The notes: generated by a model from the sequence alone, not told the origin. A stretch of DNA of 64,000 nucleotides from Blastococcus sp. CPCC 205250 (GCF_019799925.1 NZ_JABGCG010000005.1:1-64000), one strand, 5' to 3'; positions 42,112 through 51,793 are shown, numbered from the stretch's first letter. Numbers and translations are program-made.

Positions 42112-42692
42112 AGCTGCACCCCGAGGTGCTCGGACACCAGCGCCGTCAGCTCCTCGACCGAGTCGATCTCCCCGACCTCCACGTGGACGACCGCGCCGCC
42201 GGCGTCGAGGAAGTAGGTGTAGGGCAGGGCGACCAGCCCGAGCTCGGCCATCAGGTCGCCGTCGCCGTCGAAGGCCGCCGGGAACGTCGCGCCGGCGGCC
42301 TCGGCGAACGACTCGGCCTGGGGCGCGCCGTCCTTGCTGATGACGCCGACGACCTGTAGCCGGTCGCCGGCCCGCTCGGAGACCTCCTGCATGAGCGGCA
42401 GCTCCGCGCGGCACGGCGTGCACCAGCTCGCCCAGAGGTTCACCACCGTGGGGACACCCGGCGCGCGGCCCAGGTCGAGGGTGCCGCCGCCGGGGCAGTC
42501 GAACGCGAGGTCCGGCAGCGTCTGCGCCCCCTCGGCCGGCCGGTCGGGCCGGTCGGCGCAGGCGCCGAGGACGGAGTCGGCACCCGGCCCGGGCGCCGGC
42601 TCGTCGGTGCCGCCGTCGTCGGTGCACCCGGCCAGGACGGCGGTCAGTGCCAGCGCACCCGCGGCGAGCCGGGCCCGCCCCCGGGCCCTCAC
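42108..42692 (-). CDS. TlpA/ResA-like thiol-disulfide lipoprotein
   Basis: A 194-residue thioredoxin-fold lipoprotein: lipobox LAGC (Cys23), a linker with Cys45 and Cys66, then the active site WCTPC (90-94) in [15 protein letters not shown] and cis-Pro region ALPYTYFLD. It would reduce or oxidise disulfides of secreted proteins, possibly MarP or cytochromes. It corresponds to Rv3673c. It overlaps nth by GTGA and NUDIX by GTGA. Confidence 0.92.
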   Translation of the reverse strand: MRARGRARLAAGALALTAVLAGCTDDGGTDEPAPGPGADSVLGACADRPDRPAEGAQTLPDLAFDCPGGGTLDLGRAPGVPTVVNLWASWCTPCRAELPLMQEVSERAGDRLQVVGVISKDGAPQAESFAEAAGATFPAAFDGDGDLMAELGLVALPYTYFLDAGGAVVHVEVGEIDSVEELTALVSEHLGVQL

Positions 42693-43483
42693 TCGGTGTC
42701 CGAGGCGGCCGGGGTCTTGACCAGCGCGGTGGCGACCTCGGGGTCGGTGGGGCCGATGCCGAAGGAGGGGCACCAGCGCGCCAGCCCGCACGCGCCGCAC
42801 GCCGCCTTCTTCGCGTGGCAGACGCGCCGCCCGTGGAAGATCACGCGGTGGCTGAACATCGTCCACTCCCGCTTCTCGATCAGCTCGGCGATCTCGGCCT
42901 CGACCTTCACCGGGTCCTCCTCCGCCGTCCACCCGAAGCGGCGCACCAGCCGGCCGAAGTGGGTGTCGACGCTCAGCCCCGGCACGTCGAACGCGTTGCC
43001 CAGGACGACGTTGGCGGTCTTGCGCCCCACCCCGGGGAGGGTGACCAGGTCGGCCATCCGGCCGGGCACCTGGCCGTCGAACCGCTCGACCAGCGCCTGG
43101 GCGAGCCCGAGCGCGGAGTTGGCCTTGGCGCGGAAGAAGCCGGTCGGCTTGAGGATCTCCTCCAGCTCCGCGCGGTCGGCGCCGGCGAGGGCCACCGCGT
43201 CGGGGAACCGGGCGAACAGCCGAGGCGTCACCTTGTTCACCGTCTTGTCCGTGGTCTGCGCCGACAGGACGGTGGCGACCAGCAGCTCGAAGGCGTCGGT
43301 GAAGTCGAGCTCGCAGTGGGCGTCGGGGTGGATGACGGCGAGCTCCCGCGCCATCCGCCGGGCGCGCCGGGTGCGGGCCAGCTGCGACTCGTCGGGGTCG
43401 AACGGCACGCCGCCGCGGGCGGCTGCGCGGCGGGCCGGCGCTGATCGGGGCGGGACGGGACGCGCGTAGGCCGGCGAGGACAC
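42689..43483 (-). CDS. nth: Endonuclease III
   Basis: A 264-residue base-excision glycosylase/AP lyase. The helix-hairpin-helix is [15 protein letters not shown], the catalytic Asp lies in [10 protein letters not shown], and the C-terminal 4Fe-4S loop is [17 protein letters not shown]. It removes oxidised pyrimidines. GTG 43483 is seven bases after TACCCT and lacks a ribosome site, so it is probably leaderless. It heads the operon nth-tlpA-NUDIX-cupredoxin-marP, with four-base overlaps between the first four genes. Confidence 0.96.
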   Translation of the reverse strand: MSSPAYARPVPPRSAPARRAAARGGVPFDPDESQLARTRRARRMARELAVIHPDAHCELDFTDAFELLVATVLSAQTTDKTVNKVTPRLFARFPDAVALAGADRAELEEILKPTGFFRAKANSALGLAQALVERFDGQVPGRMADLVTLPGVGRKTANVVLGNAFDVPGLSVDTHFGRLVRRFGWTAEEDPVKVEAEIAELIEKREWTMFSHRVIFHGRRVCHAKKAACGACGLARWCPSFGIGPTDPEVATALVKTPAASDTE

Positions 43484-43496
43484 GCGATCGAGGGTA
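43484..43496 (-). promoter_or_regulatory. Leaderless-type promoter of nth operon
   Basis: On the minus strand TACCCT (43496-43491) is followed by seven bases and then GTG 43483. It fits the TANNNT rule seen at several other genes in the window. Confidence 0.55.
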
Positions 43497-43633
43497 GGCG
43501 GCGGTACCGACGGCGCCGACGTGAGATCATCGCCGGGACACCGCCCCGGGCACGGACGCCCGACACAGGGGGAGACCGGGAGCCCCCGGCGCGCACGCGC
43601 CGCCGCTCCCGCGGACCGGAGGAGGAGGAACCG

Positions 43634-43867
43634 GTGGTCGCACTGGTCGTCATCCTGTTCCCGCCGCTGCTGATCGCCTTCCTGCTGATCATGGAGCGCG
43701 TCGAGGAGCCGCTGCGCCGGCCCACCAGCCGCCGGGAGGTCGCCGAGTTCGTCGGCACGGCGACGGTCGACGAGGTCGACACGCTCACCAACTCCGGCGC
43801 CCGCCGGGCGATGCGCCGCTGGCGCCAGCGCCGGCGGGTCAAGCGTTCCGCTCCCCCGCTGGTCTGA
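43634..43867 (+). CDS. Small single-pass membrane protein (Rv3675-like position)
   Basis: A 77-residue protein with an N-terminal membrane helix ([19 protein letters not shown]) and a basic cytoplasmic tail ([32 protein letters not shown]). GTG 43634 has GGAGGAGGA upstream. It lies between nth and crp exactly where Rv3675 lies in M. tuberculosis. Function unknown. Confidence 0.8.
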   Translation: MVALVVILFPPLLIAFLLIMERVEEPLRRPTSRREVAEFVGTATVDEVDTLTNSGARRAMRRWRQRRRVKRSAPPLV

Positions 43868-43948
43868 ACCGGCCCCGTCCACCTCACCGACCGGTGGCTC
43901 CGGCGGGCCCCGCTCACCCTTCCGGGGTGGCCACACCAGCACCGATCG

Positions 43949-43977
43949 GGTGACCACGGGCACAGCTCCCCTAGACT
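43949..43977 (+). promoter_or_regulatory. crp promoter with Crp-type site
   Basis: GGTGA-CCACGG-GCACA (43949-43964) matches the TGTGA-N6-TCACA consensus at eight of ten positions, and TAGACT (43972-43977) is a good -10. The site would cover the -35 region, so negative autoregulation is likely. Confidence 0.6.
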
Positions 43978-44064
43978 CGACCCGAGATCGGCGACCGCTG
44001 GCCCACCGGCCCGTCGTCGATGCGGAACGCCGTGGTGCCGAGAGATCGGTCGAGAGGACGCGTA

Positions 44065-44739
44065 GTGGACGAGGTGCTGGCCCAGTCGGGGCTCTTCCAG
44101 GGACTGTCGGAGGAAGCCGTGGCCCCGGTCGCCAGCCGGCTGGAGACGATCACCCTGCCGCGCGGCCGGGTCGTCTTCAACGAGGGCGAGCCCGGTGACA
44201 GCCTGTACATCGTCATGACGGGCAAGATCAAGCTGTCCCGCCGGTCGCCCGACGGGCGGGAGAACGTGCTCGCCGTCATGGGGCCGTCGGACCAGTTCGG
44301 CGAGCTGTCGGTCTTCGACCCCGGTCCGCGCACGGCGACGGCCACCGCGGTCACGGACGTCAAGCTGGCCCGCATGCCGCAGGCCGTGCTCCGGCCGTGG
44401 ATCGAGAGCCACCCGGAGATCGGCGAGAAGCTGCTGCAGGTCCTGGCCCGCCGCCTGCGCCGCACCAACGACTCCGTCGCCGACCTGATCTTCACCGACG
44501 TCCCCGGCCGCGTGGCCAAGGCGCTGCTGCAGATGGCCGACCGCTTCGGCAGCCGGGAGAGCGACGGCCTGCGCGTCAAGCACGACCTCACCCAGGAGGA
44601 GCTCGCCCAGCTGGTCGGCGCCTCCCGCGAGACGGTCAACAAGGCGCTGGCCGACTTCGTGCACCGCGGCTGGATCCAGCTGCAGGGCAAGTCCGTCGTC
44701 GTCCTCGACGAGGAGCGGCTGCGCCGCCGCGCACGCTGA
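44065..44739 (+). CDS. crp: Crp/GlxR-type cAMP receptor protein
   Basis: A 224-residue regulator. The cyclic-nucleotide domain has [25 protein letters not shown] and the phosphate-binding cassette [16 protein letters not shown]. The HTH is [24 protein letters not shown]. Sequence agreement with M. tuberculosis Crp (Rv3676) is high, including [20 protein letters not shown] 44065 is preceded by GAGAGGACG. A global regulator of carbon and energy genes, probably autoregulated through 43949-43964. A 20-bp terminator follows. Confidence 0.95.
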   Translation: MDEVLAQSGLFQGLSEEAVAPVASRLETITLPRGRVVFNEGEPGDSLYIVMTGKIKLSRRSPDGRENVLAVMGPSDQFGELSVFDPGPRTATATAVTDVKLARMPQAVLRPWIESHPEIGEKLLQVLARRLRRTNDSVADLIFTDVPGRVAKALLQMADRFGSRESDGLRVKHDLTQEELAQLVGASRETVNKALADFVHRGWIQLQGKSVVVLDEERLRRRAR

Positions 44740-44747
44740 CCACCCGG

Positions 44748-44790
44748 ACGCCGGTGGCCCAGGACCCGTCGGGTCCTGGGCCACCGGCGT
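44748..44790 (+). terminator. Terminator hairpin after crp
   Basis: A perfect 20-bp stem (44748-44767 with 44771-44790) closes a three-base loop nine bases after the crp stop, the longest perfect hairpin in the window. No U tract. Confidence 0.85.
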
Positions 44791-44911
44791 TCGACGGCTC
44801 CGGGTGTGGTGGACCGCCCGCGGGGCCCGGAGGGCTCCCGGCCGGGACACTCGCCCGCCGGGGCTCAGCTCCCGCCGGGCACGGCACCTGATGGCGGTGT
44901 GATCCGGAGGA

Positions 44912-45712
44912 TCACGAAGGCAGGGGCACCACCAGGCGGATCCGGGTGCCGTCGGGCAGGATCGCCCACCGCGCCTCGGGGGTGTCCTCGAAGCGCGGGC
45001 TGATCGGGTGCAGCGGCTGCGGCGGGGCGCCGGCCAGCACGGCGGCGACGTCGGGGAAGGGCTCCAGCTGCCCCAACGTGTGGATCGTGGGCGGCAGCAT
45101 CGGCCGCAGCCCGCCCGACATCTCGTGCAGCGCCGCCGCCGGTGTCATCCAGACGGCCTCGTCGGCCTCGCCGGAGACGTTGCGCGCCTCCTGGCCGACG
45201 GGCAGGGCTGCGGCGAAGAACTTGGTGTCGTAGCGCCTGGGCTCCACCGGCGGCGTCACCCAGTGCGCGAAGGGCCGCAGCAGGTCCGAGCGCAGCGCGA
45301 GGCCGCGGCCGGCCAGCAGCTCGGCGAGGGAGAGCTCGCGGCGCAGCAGCGCCTGGCGCTGCTCCTCCCAGTCGTCGCCGGTCACGTCCGGGACGACGCC
45401 GTCGCCGCCCACCGGCCCGGCCAGCAGGACGCCGGACTCCTCGAACGTCTCCCGGACCGCGGCACAGACCAGCTCGCGTGCGGTCCGCTCGTCGCAGCCG
45501 AAGGCCGTGGCCCAGTCGGTCGGTGACGGACCCACCCAGGCCACGTCGGTGTCGCCGTCGCGCGGGTCCACCCCGCCCCCGGGGTAGGCGGTCATCCCGC
45601 CGGCGAAGGGCATGCCGCGGGTGCGGCGGAGCAGGTAGACCTCGAGCCCGGGCGTCCCGTCGCGCAGCAGCAGGACCGTCGCCGCCTGCTTCACGGGCGC
45701 CGGTCCGGTCAC
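44912..45712 (-). CDS. NUDIX hydrolase, NUDT19-like
   Basis: A 266-residue NUDIX protein with an insertion splitting the box: MTAYPGGGVDPRDGD, then about 35 residues, then CAAVRETFEESGVLL. The RETFEESGVLL half and the downstream FAHWVTPPVEPRRYDTKFFAA segment resemble NUDT7/NUDT19-type acyl-CoA or nucleotide-sugar hydrolases. GTG 45712 overlaps the ridA-like stop by GTGA. It occupies the place of the metallo-beta-lactamase-like Rv3677c of M. tuberculosis. Confidence 0.87.
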   Translation of the reverse strand: MTGPAPVKQAATVLLLRDGTPGLEVYLLRRTRGMPFAGGMTAYPGGGVDPRDGDTDVAWVGPSPTDWATAFGCDERTARELVCAAVRETFEESGVLLAGPVGGDGVVPDVTGDDWEEQRQALLRRELSLAELLAGRGLALRSDLLRPFAHWVTPPVEPRRYDTKFFAAALPVGQEARNVSGEADEAVWMTPAAALHEMSGGLRPMLPPTIHTLGQLEPFPDVAAVLAGAPPQPLHPISPRFEDTPEARWAILPDGTRIRLVVPLPS

Positions 45713-46182
45713 CTCAGCTCCACCATCAGCTCGACCTCGACGGGCGCCCCGAGGGGCAGCTCGGCGACGCCGACGGCGCTGCGGGCGTGCTGACCGGCGG
45801 GCCCGAACACCTTGCCGAGCAGCTCGCTGGCGCCGTTCACCACCCGCGGCTGGCCGGTGAAGCCCTCCGCGCTGGCCACGTAGCCGACCACCCGCACCAC
45901 GCGGGCGACGGAGTCCAGGCCGACCAGCTCGTGGATGGCGGCCAGCCCGTTCAGCGCGCACACCTTGGCGTCGTGCGCGGCGTCCTCGACGTCGACGGAG
46001 CCGCCGACCTTGCCGGTGCGCCGCAGCCCGCCGTCGACGAACGGCAGCTGGCCGGAGGTGAACACGAGCTGCCCGCTGCGGACCGCCGGCACGTAGGACG
46101 CGACGGGCGCGGCCACCGGGGGCAGTCGGATGCCCAGCTCGGTCAGCCGCGCGGTCCAGCTCTGCGACTGCGGTGCGGTCAC
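45709..46182 (-). CDS. RidA-family (YjgF/UK114) protein
   Basis: A 157-residue RidA-fold protein: VRSGQLVFTSGQLPFVDGGL, DAKVCALNGLAAIHELVGLDSVARVVRVVGYVAS, PRVVNGASELLGKVFG and the C-terminal RSAVGVAELPLGAPVEVELMVEL. Canonical RidA deaminates reactive enamines; this longer subgroup lacks certainty on the catalytic Arg. It corresponds to Rv3678c. GTG 46182 lies seven bases after the stop of the small DUF4177-like gene. Confidence 0.9.
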   Translation of the reverse strand: MTAPQSQSWTARLTELGIRLPPVAAPVASYVPAVRSGQLVFTSGQLPFVDGGLRRTGKVGGSVDVEDAAHDAKVCALNGLAAIHELVGLDSVARVVRVVGYVASAEGFTGQPRVVNGASELLGKVFGPAGQHARSAVGVAELPLGAPVEVELMVELR

Positions 46183-46189
46183 GGCTGGC

Positions 46190-46363
46190 TCAGCTCGCCG
46201 GGCGCTTGAGGTAGGCGACCAGCTGCTCGGCGCCGCCGGGCCCGGGGAGCACGGTGACCAGTTCCCAGCCGTCGACCCCCCACGAGTCGAGGATCGCCTT
46301 GGTGTTGTGGATCAACAGGGGGATGGTGGCGTACTCCCACCGCTGCCGGGCCGCTTCGCTCAT
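46190..46363 (-). CDS. Small DUF4177-like protein (57 aa)
   Basis: A 57-residue protein: [33 protein letters not shown] then [12 protein letters not shown]. The WEY...GWELV pattern is that of DUF4177. It corresponds to Rv3678A, which sits in the same place between the RidA and ATPase genes. ATG 46363 has no ribosome site; TAGCGT (46372-46377, minus strand) ends eight bases before it, indicating a leaderless transcript that continues into the RidA and NUDIX genes. Confidence 0.87.
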   Translation of the reverse strand: MSEAARQRWEYATIPLLIHNTKAILDSWGVDGWELVTVLPGPGGAEQLVAYLKRPAS

Positions 46364-46417
46364 GGCACGCGACGCTAGCGCAGCTCCCGCGTCGCCCCGA
46401 CCCGGGACGACCGCCCC

Positions 46418-46474
46418 GGCCCCGTGCAGGGGCCTGCGCCGTGCTCGCGAGGCGTGGGGGGCGGCGGGGTCCTT
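46418..46474 (+). repeat. Dispersed intergenic repeat, copy C
   Basis: GGCCCC (46418-46423), loop GTGCA, GGGGCC (46429-46434), then the core with TGCTCGCGAGGCGTGGGGGG and GGTCCTT ending at 46474. It lies in the divergent region between the DUF4177 gene and the ArsA-like gene, so it cannot act simply as a terminator for either. Confidence 0.75.
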
Positions 46475-46479
46475 ATCCT
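46474..46479 (+). promoter_or_regulatory. TATCCT -10 box of the ATPase pair
   Basis: TATCCT overlaps the last base of repeat copy C and lies seven bases before GTG 46487, without a Shine-Dalgarno, a leaderless layout. Confidence 0.6.
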
Positions 46480-46486
46480 CGGTCCG

Positions 46487-47479
46487 GTGAGCACCGATCC
46501 CTTCCCCGTGCGCTGCCACGTCGTGTCGGGCAAGGGCGGGACCGGGAAGACCACCGTCGCCGCCGCCCTGGCCCTCGCCCTGGCCGCCGACGGCCGGCAG
46601 GTGCTGCTCGTGGAGACCGAGGGCCGGCAGGGGATCGCCCAGCTGTTCGACACCCCGCCGCTGCCCTACGAGGAGCGCCGGGTCGCCGTCACCCGCGGCG
46701 GCGGCGAGGTCCGGGCGCTGGCCATCGACGTCGAGGAGGCGCTCCTCGAGTACCTCGAGATGTTCTACAACCTCCGTCGGGCGGGCCGGGCGATGCGCAA
46801 GATGGGCGCCATCGACTTCGCCACCACGATCGCCCCGGGCCTGCGCGACGTGCTGCTCACCGGGAAGATCAAGGAGGCGGTCACCCGCCGCAAGGACGGC
46901 GCCCGCGTGTACGACGCCGTGGTCGTCGACGCGCCGCCCACCGGCCGCATCACCCGGTTCCTCGGCGTCACCGGCGAGATGGCCGGGCTGGCGCGCTCCG
47001 GGCCGATCAAGACGCAGAGCGACGGCGTGATGGCGGTGCTCAAGTCCCCGCAGACGGCGGTGCACCTGGTGACGCTGCTGGAGGACATGCCCGTGCAGGA
47101 GACCGCCGACGCGATCGCCGACCTCACCGCCGCCGGGCTGCCGGTCGGCTCGGTGATCGTGAACATGGCGACCGAGCCCGTGCTGCCCGCCGCGAGCCTC
47201 GCCGGCGCCGCGGCCGGCCGGCTCACCGGAGCCGACCTGGCGCCGGCCCTGAGCGCCGCCCACCTGCCCGACGTCCCGGCGCTGGCCGAGGCCCTGGCCA
47301 CCGAGGCCGTCGAGCACGCCCGCCGGTGGGCCTCGCAGGACGCGCTGCGCGGCGAGGTCGCCCGGCTCGGCCGGCCGACGGTCGAGCTGCCCCTGCTGAC
47401 CGGCCCGGTGGACCTGTCCTGCCTGCTCGAGCTCGCCGAGCGGCTCGAGGAGCACCTGGCGACCGAGGTCGCGGCGTGA
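46487..47479 (+). CDS. ArsA/GET3-type anion-transporting ATPase, first of pair
   Basis: A 330-residue P-loop ATPase with the deviant Walker [16 protein letters not shown] near residue 12 and [15 protein letters not shown] (switch II/Walker B) near 145. Homologous to Rv3679. In mycobacteria the Rv3679/Rv3680 pair forms a complex related to Get3 that affects metabolism of glycerol and redox stress survival. It is joined to the next gene by GTGA. GTG 46487 is leaderless-type. Confidence 0.92.
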   Translation: MSTDPFPVRCHVVSGKGGTGKTTVAAALALALAADGRQVLLVETEGRQGIAQLFDTPPLPYEERRVAVTRGGGEVRALAIDVEEALLEYLEMFYNLRRAGRAMRKMGAIDFATTIAPGLRDVLLTGKIKEAVTRRKDGARVYDAVVVDAPPTGRITRFLGVTGEMAGLARSGPIKTQSDGVMAVLKSPQTAVHLVTLLEDMPVQETADAIADLTAAGLPVGSVIVNMATEPVLPAASLAGAAAGRLTGADLAPALSAAHLPDVPALAEALATEAVEHARRWASQDALRGEVARLGRPTVELPLLTGPVDLSCLLELAERLEEHLATEVAA

Positions 47480-48726
47480 GCGCGGAGCCCACGGAGACCA
47501 CGGAGCCGGCCCCGCGCCCTCCGCGGTCCACTGCCCCGCGCGTAGCCCTGCCGCTGGACCTCGAGGCGCTGATCGCCGACCGCGAGACCCGGATCCTGGT
47601 GTGCTGCGGCGCCGGCGGCGTGGGCAAGACGACGACGTCGGCGGCGCTGGCCCTGGCCGCCGCGGAGGCCGGACGCACGGTCGTCGTCCTCACCATCGAC
47701 CCGGCCCGGCGGCTGGCGCAGTCCCTCGGCCTGGAGGAGCTGGACAACGAGCCGCGGCAGGTCGAGGTCCCGGGGGCCCGGGGCGAGCTCCACGCGATGA
47801 TGCTGGACATGAAGCGGACGTTCGACGACGTCGTCGCCGCGCACTCGACGCCCGAACGGGCCGAGCAGATCCTGGCCAACCCCTTCTACCAGTCGCTGTC
47901 CTCCTCCTTCGCCGGCACGCAGGAGTACATGGCGATGGAGAAGCTCGGGCAGCTGCGGGCCACCGACCGCTGGGACCTCATCGTCGTCGACACCCCGCCG
48001 TCGCGGTCGGCGCTGGACTTCCTCGACGCCCCCAACCGGATGGGCCGCTTCCTCGACGGCACGATGATCCGGCTGCTGACCGCCCCGGCCCGGGTCGGCG
48101 GCCGCGCGGGCATCCGGCTGGTCGGCGCCGGCTTCCTGGTGTTCAGCCGGATCATCAGCAAGATCCTCGGCGGGCAGCTGCTGCGCGACATCTCCGCCTT
48201 CGTGTCCGCGCTGGACACGATGTTCGGCGGCTTCCGCGAGCGGGCCACCGCCACCTACGAGCTGCTGCGCCGGCCGGGCACGTACTTCGTCGTCGTCGCC
48301 ACCCCGGAGCCCGACGCCCTGCGCGAGGCCTCCTACTTCGTCGACCGGCTCTCGGCCGAGGGCATGCCCCTGGCCGGGCTGGTGCTCAACCGCACCCACC
48401 CCCCGGCGAGCACCTCGCTGAGCGCCACCCGGGCGGAGGCCGCCGCCGAGGAGGTCGCCGAGGCCGGCGGGGACGGCGCGGAACTGGCCGCGGGCGCGCT
48501 GCGCGTGCATGCCGAGCGGATGCAGCTGGCCACCCGCGAGCAGCGCCTGGCCGACCGGTTCACCAGCGCCCACCCGGAGGTCGGCGTGCGCACGGTCCCG
48601 GCCGCCGCCGGGGACGTGCACGACCTCGGCGGGCTGCGCGTCATGGCCGCCGAGCTGACCGGTCCGGACGGCGACACGCCGACCGGCGTCCCCCGCACAC
48701 GGGTCCTGCCCGCGCGCCGCGGCTGA
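47476..48726 (+). CDS. ArsA/GET3-type anion-transporting ATPase, second of pair
   Basis: A 416-residue P-loop ATPase: Walker [30 protein letters not shown] (switch I), [17 protein letters not shown] (switch II) and the helical region [12 protein letters not shown]. Homologous to Rv3680 and expected to heterodimerise with the product of the preceding gene. In M. tuberculosis whiB4 follows; here only 41 bases separate it from the PBP gene. Confidence 0.92.
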   Translation: MSAEPTETTEPAPRPPRSTAPRVALPLDLEALIADRETRILVCCGAGGVGKTTTSAALALAAAEAGRTVVVLTIDPARRLAQSLGLEELDNEPRQVEVPGARGELHAMMLDMKRTFDDVVAAHSTPERAEQILANPFYQSLSSSFAGTQEYMAMEKLGQLRATDRWDLIVVDTPPSRSALDFLDAPNRMGRFLDGTMIRLLTAPARVGGRAGIRLVGAGFLVFSRIISKILGGQLLRDISAFVSALDTMFGGFRERATATYELLRRPGTYFVVVATPEPDALREASYFVDRLSAEGMPLAGLVLNRTHPPASTSLSATRAEAAAEEVAEAGGDGAELAAGALRVHAERMQLATREQRLADRFTSAHPEVGVRTVPAAAGDVHDLGGLRVMAAELTGPDGDTPTGVPRTRVLPARRG

Positions 48727-48753
48727 TCGCACCGTCGCGGCGGCGCGGCACCG

Positions 48754-48759
48754 TACATT
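48754..48759 (+). promoter_or_regulatory. TACATT -10 box before PBP gene
   Basis: TACATT lies eight bases upstream of ATG 48768 in the 41-base gap after the ATPase pair, with no ribosome site, suggesting a near-leaderless promoter. Confidence 0.5.
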
Positions 48760-48767
48760 CGTCGGCG

Positions 48768-51191
48768 ATGTCGACTACGTCTGCCCCCAAGCGCTCCGCC
48801 GCCCTGGCCAAGCTCGCGGGCGCCATCGTGCTGGCCGGCGCGCTGGTGGCCGCCATGATGCTGCCGTTCATCGGCGGCACCGGCCTGGTGGCGCGCAACT
48901 CCGCGTCCCTGCTGGACGCGCTGCCGGTCGAGCTCACCGACGCCACGCCGGCCGGCAACAGCCGCGTGCTGGCCGCCGACGGCTCGCTGCTCACCATGTT
49001 CTACGAGCACAACCGCACCGTCGTCCCCAGCGACCAGATCGCCGAGGTGATGAAGCAGGCGCTGGTCGACATCGAGGACTCGCGCTTCTACGAGCACAAC
49101 GGCCTGGACGTCCAGGGCACGCTGCGCGCGCTGGTGACCAACGTCGCTGCCGGCGAGGTGCAGGAGGGTGGCTCGACGATCACCCAGCAGCTGGTCAAGC
49201 AGACGCTGATCGAGACCGCCGAGAGCGCGGAGGAGATCGCTGCCGCGCAGGAGCAGGAGGGCACCGCCGGCGTCTCCCGCAAGCTGCGCGAGGCCCGGCT
49301 GGCGCTGGCCCTGGAGGAGACCTACTCCAAGGACGAGATCCTCGCCCGCTACCTCAACATCGTGTACTTCGGGAACGGCGCCTACGGCATCCAGGCCGCC
49401 GCCCAGACCTACTTCAGCGTCAACGCCGCCGACCTGACGCTGCCGCAGGCGGCCATGCTCGCCGGCCTGGTGCAGAGCCCGACCAACGACGACCCCATCA
49501 ACAACCCGGAGAACGCCCAGGTCCGCCGCGACCAGGTGCTCAGCCGGATGCTCGACCTGGAGCACATCTCGCAGGCCGACCACGACGCGATCGCCGGCAC
49601 CCCGGTGACCGTCGTCCCCGGTCAGGCCCCGCCGAACGGCTGCATCGACGCGGCGGGCAGCGGCTTCTTCTGCGCCTACCTCGAGCAGTACCTCACCGAC
49701 ACGCTGGGCATCAGCCGGGAGCTGCTGGCCAACGGCGGGCTGACCATCCAGACGACGCTGCGCCCCGACATGCAGGCCGCCGGCAACCAGGCGGTGCTCA
49801 ACACGCTGCCCATGGGCGACGAGCTGGCCGGCATGTACACCGCGGTCGAGCCGGGCACCGGCCGGGTGCTGGCGATGAGCGTCAACCGCGAGTTCGGCTG
49901 CGACCGGCCCGAGTGCGAGTCGGTCGTGCTCAACACCGCACCCAGCCAGGGGGCGGGCTCGACGTACAAGACGTTCGTCGCGGCCGCGGCCCTGGAGCAG
50001 GGCTTCTCCCAGTACTACACGCTCACGACCGGCGACCCGTACACGTCACGGGTGTACCGGGACGGCGCCCGTCCCTACGACGTGGAGAACGCCGGCAACT
50101 ACCCGGCGACGCTGGACATGGAGCGGGCGCTCTACATGTCCTCCAACACGTACTTCCTCGCCCTGGAGGACGCCCTCGGCAGCGTCGAGGCCCCGGTGCG
50201 GATGGCCGAGCGCATGGGCATGAACTTCACGGCGCCGCCGGCGGACCAGATCGTCGAGGAGAACAACGGCTCGTTCACCTTCGGCCCGTACCCCACCAGC
50301 CCGCTGGACCTGGCCAGCGCGTACTCCACCCTGGCCGCCAACGGCACGCAGTGCGACCCGCGGCCGGTCGAGCAGGTGCTCGACCGCAACGGCGAGCCGC
50401 TGGTGGACGAGGACGGCCAGCCGGTCGTCACCAACGAGAACTGCACCGCTCAGGCGATCCCGCCGGGCGTGGCGACCACGCTGAACCAGATGCTGCGCAA
50501 GGACGTCGAGCCGGGGTTCTCCGGTCAGACCGCCTCCCGCGCGTACGTCCCCGGCCACCAGATCGCCGGCAAGACGGGGACCTCGCAGAGCAACTTCTCG
50601 GTGGCCTTCGTGGGCTACACGCCGCAGTACACGGCCAGCGTGATGGTGCTCAACCCCAAGCGGAACCAGAACGTGGGCGGCTTCGGTGGTGGCAAGGGCG
50701 CGACCATCTGGAACGACGCGATGACGCCGATCCTCAGCGGCCAGCCGATGGTCCCCTTCCCGCCGGCGGACCCGGTGGTCCAGAACGGCAACACCCGGGC
50801 GGTGCCCAGCTGCTCGACCGTCAGCGGCTGCCAGTCGGCGCTGACCTCGGCCGGCTTCCGGTTCGAGGTCCAGCAGGTCGACAGCTCCCGGGCCCGGGGC
50901 GCCGTCGTCGGCACCAGCCCGCCGGCCGGGGCGCGCGCCATCGAGGACCAGGTCGTGACGATCCAGGTCAGCAACGGCTCGCAGTACGTCGAGCCCACGC
51001 CTGACCCGGCCCCGAACCCCGCGCCCAACCCGGCACCGTCGACCGGTGGCGGCCAGCCGGGCACCGGCACCGTGCCGCCGGGCACCAACAACGGCGGCGG
51101 GCCGCCCTCTGGCGGCGGCGGACAGCAACCGGGCGGCCCCCCGGGTGGCACCACCGCGCCGGACGGCGCCGGCACACCGCCCCCCGGCTGA
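48768..51191 (+). CDS. ponA2: Bifunctional class A penicillin-binding protein (PonA2 type) with PASTA domain
   Basis: An 807-residue peptidoglycan synthase. After a short cytoplasmic start and a membrane helix (about 18-40) comes the GT51 glycosyltransferase (catalytic Glu103 in EDSRFYEH; GGSTITQQLVKQ; RYLNIVYFGNGAYG). The transpeptidase has Ser398-x-x-Lys401 (GSTYK), Ser458-x-Asn460 and KTG (602-604). A PASTA domain covers about 675-745, followed by a Pro/Gly/Asn-rich tail. It matches PonA2 (Rv3682) in order and neighbourhood. It polymerises and cross-links the cell wall. Confidence 0.95.
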   Translation: MSTTSAPKRSAALAKLAGAIVLAGALVAAMMLPFIGGTGLVARNSASLLDALPVELTDATPAGNSRVLAADGSLLTMFYEHNRTVVPSDQIAEVMKQALVDIEDSRFYEHNGLDVQGTLRALVTNVAAGEVQEGGSTITQQLVKQTLIETAESAEEIAAAQEQEGTAGVSRKLREARLALALEETYSKDEILARYLNIVYFGNGAYGIQAAAQTYFSVNAADLTLPQAAMLAGLVQSPTNDDPINNPENAQVRRDQVLSRMLDLEHISQADHDAIAGTPVTVVPGQAPPNGCIDAAGSGFFCAYLEQYLTDTLGISRELLANGGLTIQTTLRPDMQAAGNQAVLNTLPMGDELAGMYTAVEPGTGRVLAMSVNREFGCDRPECESVVLNTAPSQGAGSTYKTFVAAAALEQGFSQYYTLTTGDPYTSRVYRDGARPYDVENAGNYPATLDMERALYMSSNTYFLALEDALGSVEAPVRMAERMGMNFTAPPADQIVEENNGSFTFGPYPTSPLDLASAYSTLAANGTQCDPRPVEQVLDRNGEPLVDEDGQPVVTNENCTAQAIPPGVATTLNQMLRKDVEPGFSGQTASRAYVPGHQIAGKTGTSQSNFSVAFVGYTPQYTASVMVLNPKRNQNVGGFGGGKGATIWNDAMTPILSGQPMVPFPPADPVVQNGNTRAVPSCSTVSGCQSALTSAGFRFEVQQVDSSRARGAVVGTSPPAGARAIEDQVVTIQVSNGSQYVEPTPDPAPNPAPNPAPSTGGGQPGTGTVPPGTNNGGGPPSGGGGQQPGGPPGGTTAPDGAGTPPPG

Positions 51192-51196
51192 CACGG

Positions 51197-51232
51197 CCCC
51201 CGCCTCCGCCCGCTCCGGGCGCGAGGCGGGGG
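51197..51232 (+). terminator. Terminator hairpin after PBP gene
   Basis: CCCCCGCCTC (51197-51206) pairs with GAGGCGGGGG (51223-51232), and an inner CGCCCG/CGGGCG (51207-51212, 51216-51221) extends the stem, leaving a three-base loop. It lies between convergent genes and could serve both. Confidence 0.8.
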
Positions 51233-51239
51233 AGTCGGC

Positions 51240-51716
51240 TCAGCCCAGCTGGCGCCGGACCTCCGCGGCTACGCGGGAGCCCTCGGCACGGCCGGCGACC
51301 GCGGCGGTGGCCGCGCCCATGACCCGCCCCATGTCCTTCATCCCGGTCGCCCCGGTCGTGGTGACGACGTCGGCGACGAGCGCGGCGAGGTCGGCGTCGT
51401 CCAGCTGCGCGGGCAGGTAGTCGGCCAGCACGCCCTCCTCCGCCCGCTCGCGGTCGGCCTGCGCGGCCCGGCCCGCCCCGGCGAACGCCTCGGCCGCCTC
51501 CCGCCGCTTCTTGGCCTCGCGGCGGACGACGGCCTGCACCTCGTCGTCGGAGAGCTCGCGGGCCTCCTTGCCGCTGACCTCCTCGGCGCTGACCGCGGCG
51601 AGGACCATGCGCAGCGTGGCGGTGCGCAGCTCGTCGCGGGCCTTCATGGCGGTGGTCAGGTCGGCGCGGAGCCGGCTCTTCAGCGGGTCCGCAGGGGGTT
51701 CGGAGGCGTTCGGCAC
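51240..51716 (-). CDS. GatB/YqeY-domain protein
   Basis: A 158-residue YqeY-like protein: LRADLTTAMKARDELRTATLRMVLAAVSAEE, then an Arg/Glu-rich helix (VQAVVRREAKKRREAAEAFAGAGR), YLPAQLDDADL and GMKDMGRVMGAA near the C-terminus. The fold is shared with the tail of amidotransferase GatB and may bind tRNA; the role is unproven. GTG 51716 has no clear ribosome site. Convergent with the PBP gene. Confidence 0.88.
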   Translation of the reverse strand: MPNASEPPADPLKSRLRADLTTAMKARDELRTATLRMVLAAVSAEEVSGKEARELSDDEVQAVVRREAKKRREAAEAFAGAGRAAQADRERAEEGVLADYLPAQLDDADLAALVADVVTTTGATGMKDMGRVMGAATAAVAGRAEGSRVAAEVRRQLG

Positions 51717-51793
51717 GAGTCCAGCGTGTCACGGCCCGCCGCCGCTCTGCGCACTCCGCCCGGGTCCGGCGGGGCCCCGTACCCTGGCTGGAC

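Noticed and set aside
43868..43945. Possible hairpin between the small membrane gene and crp
   Set aside because: The pairing GGCCCC/GGGG-GGCC is interrupted and could be chance at this GC; not listed as a terminator.
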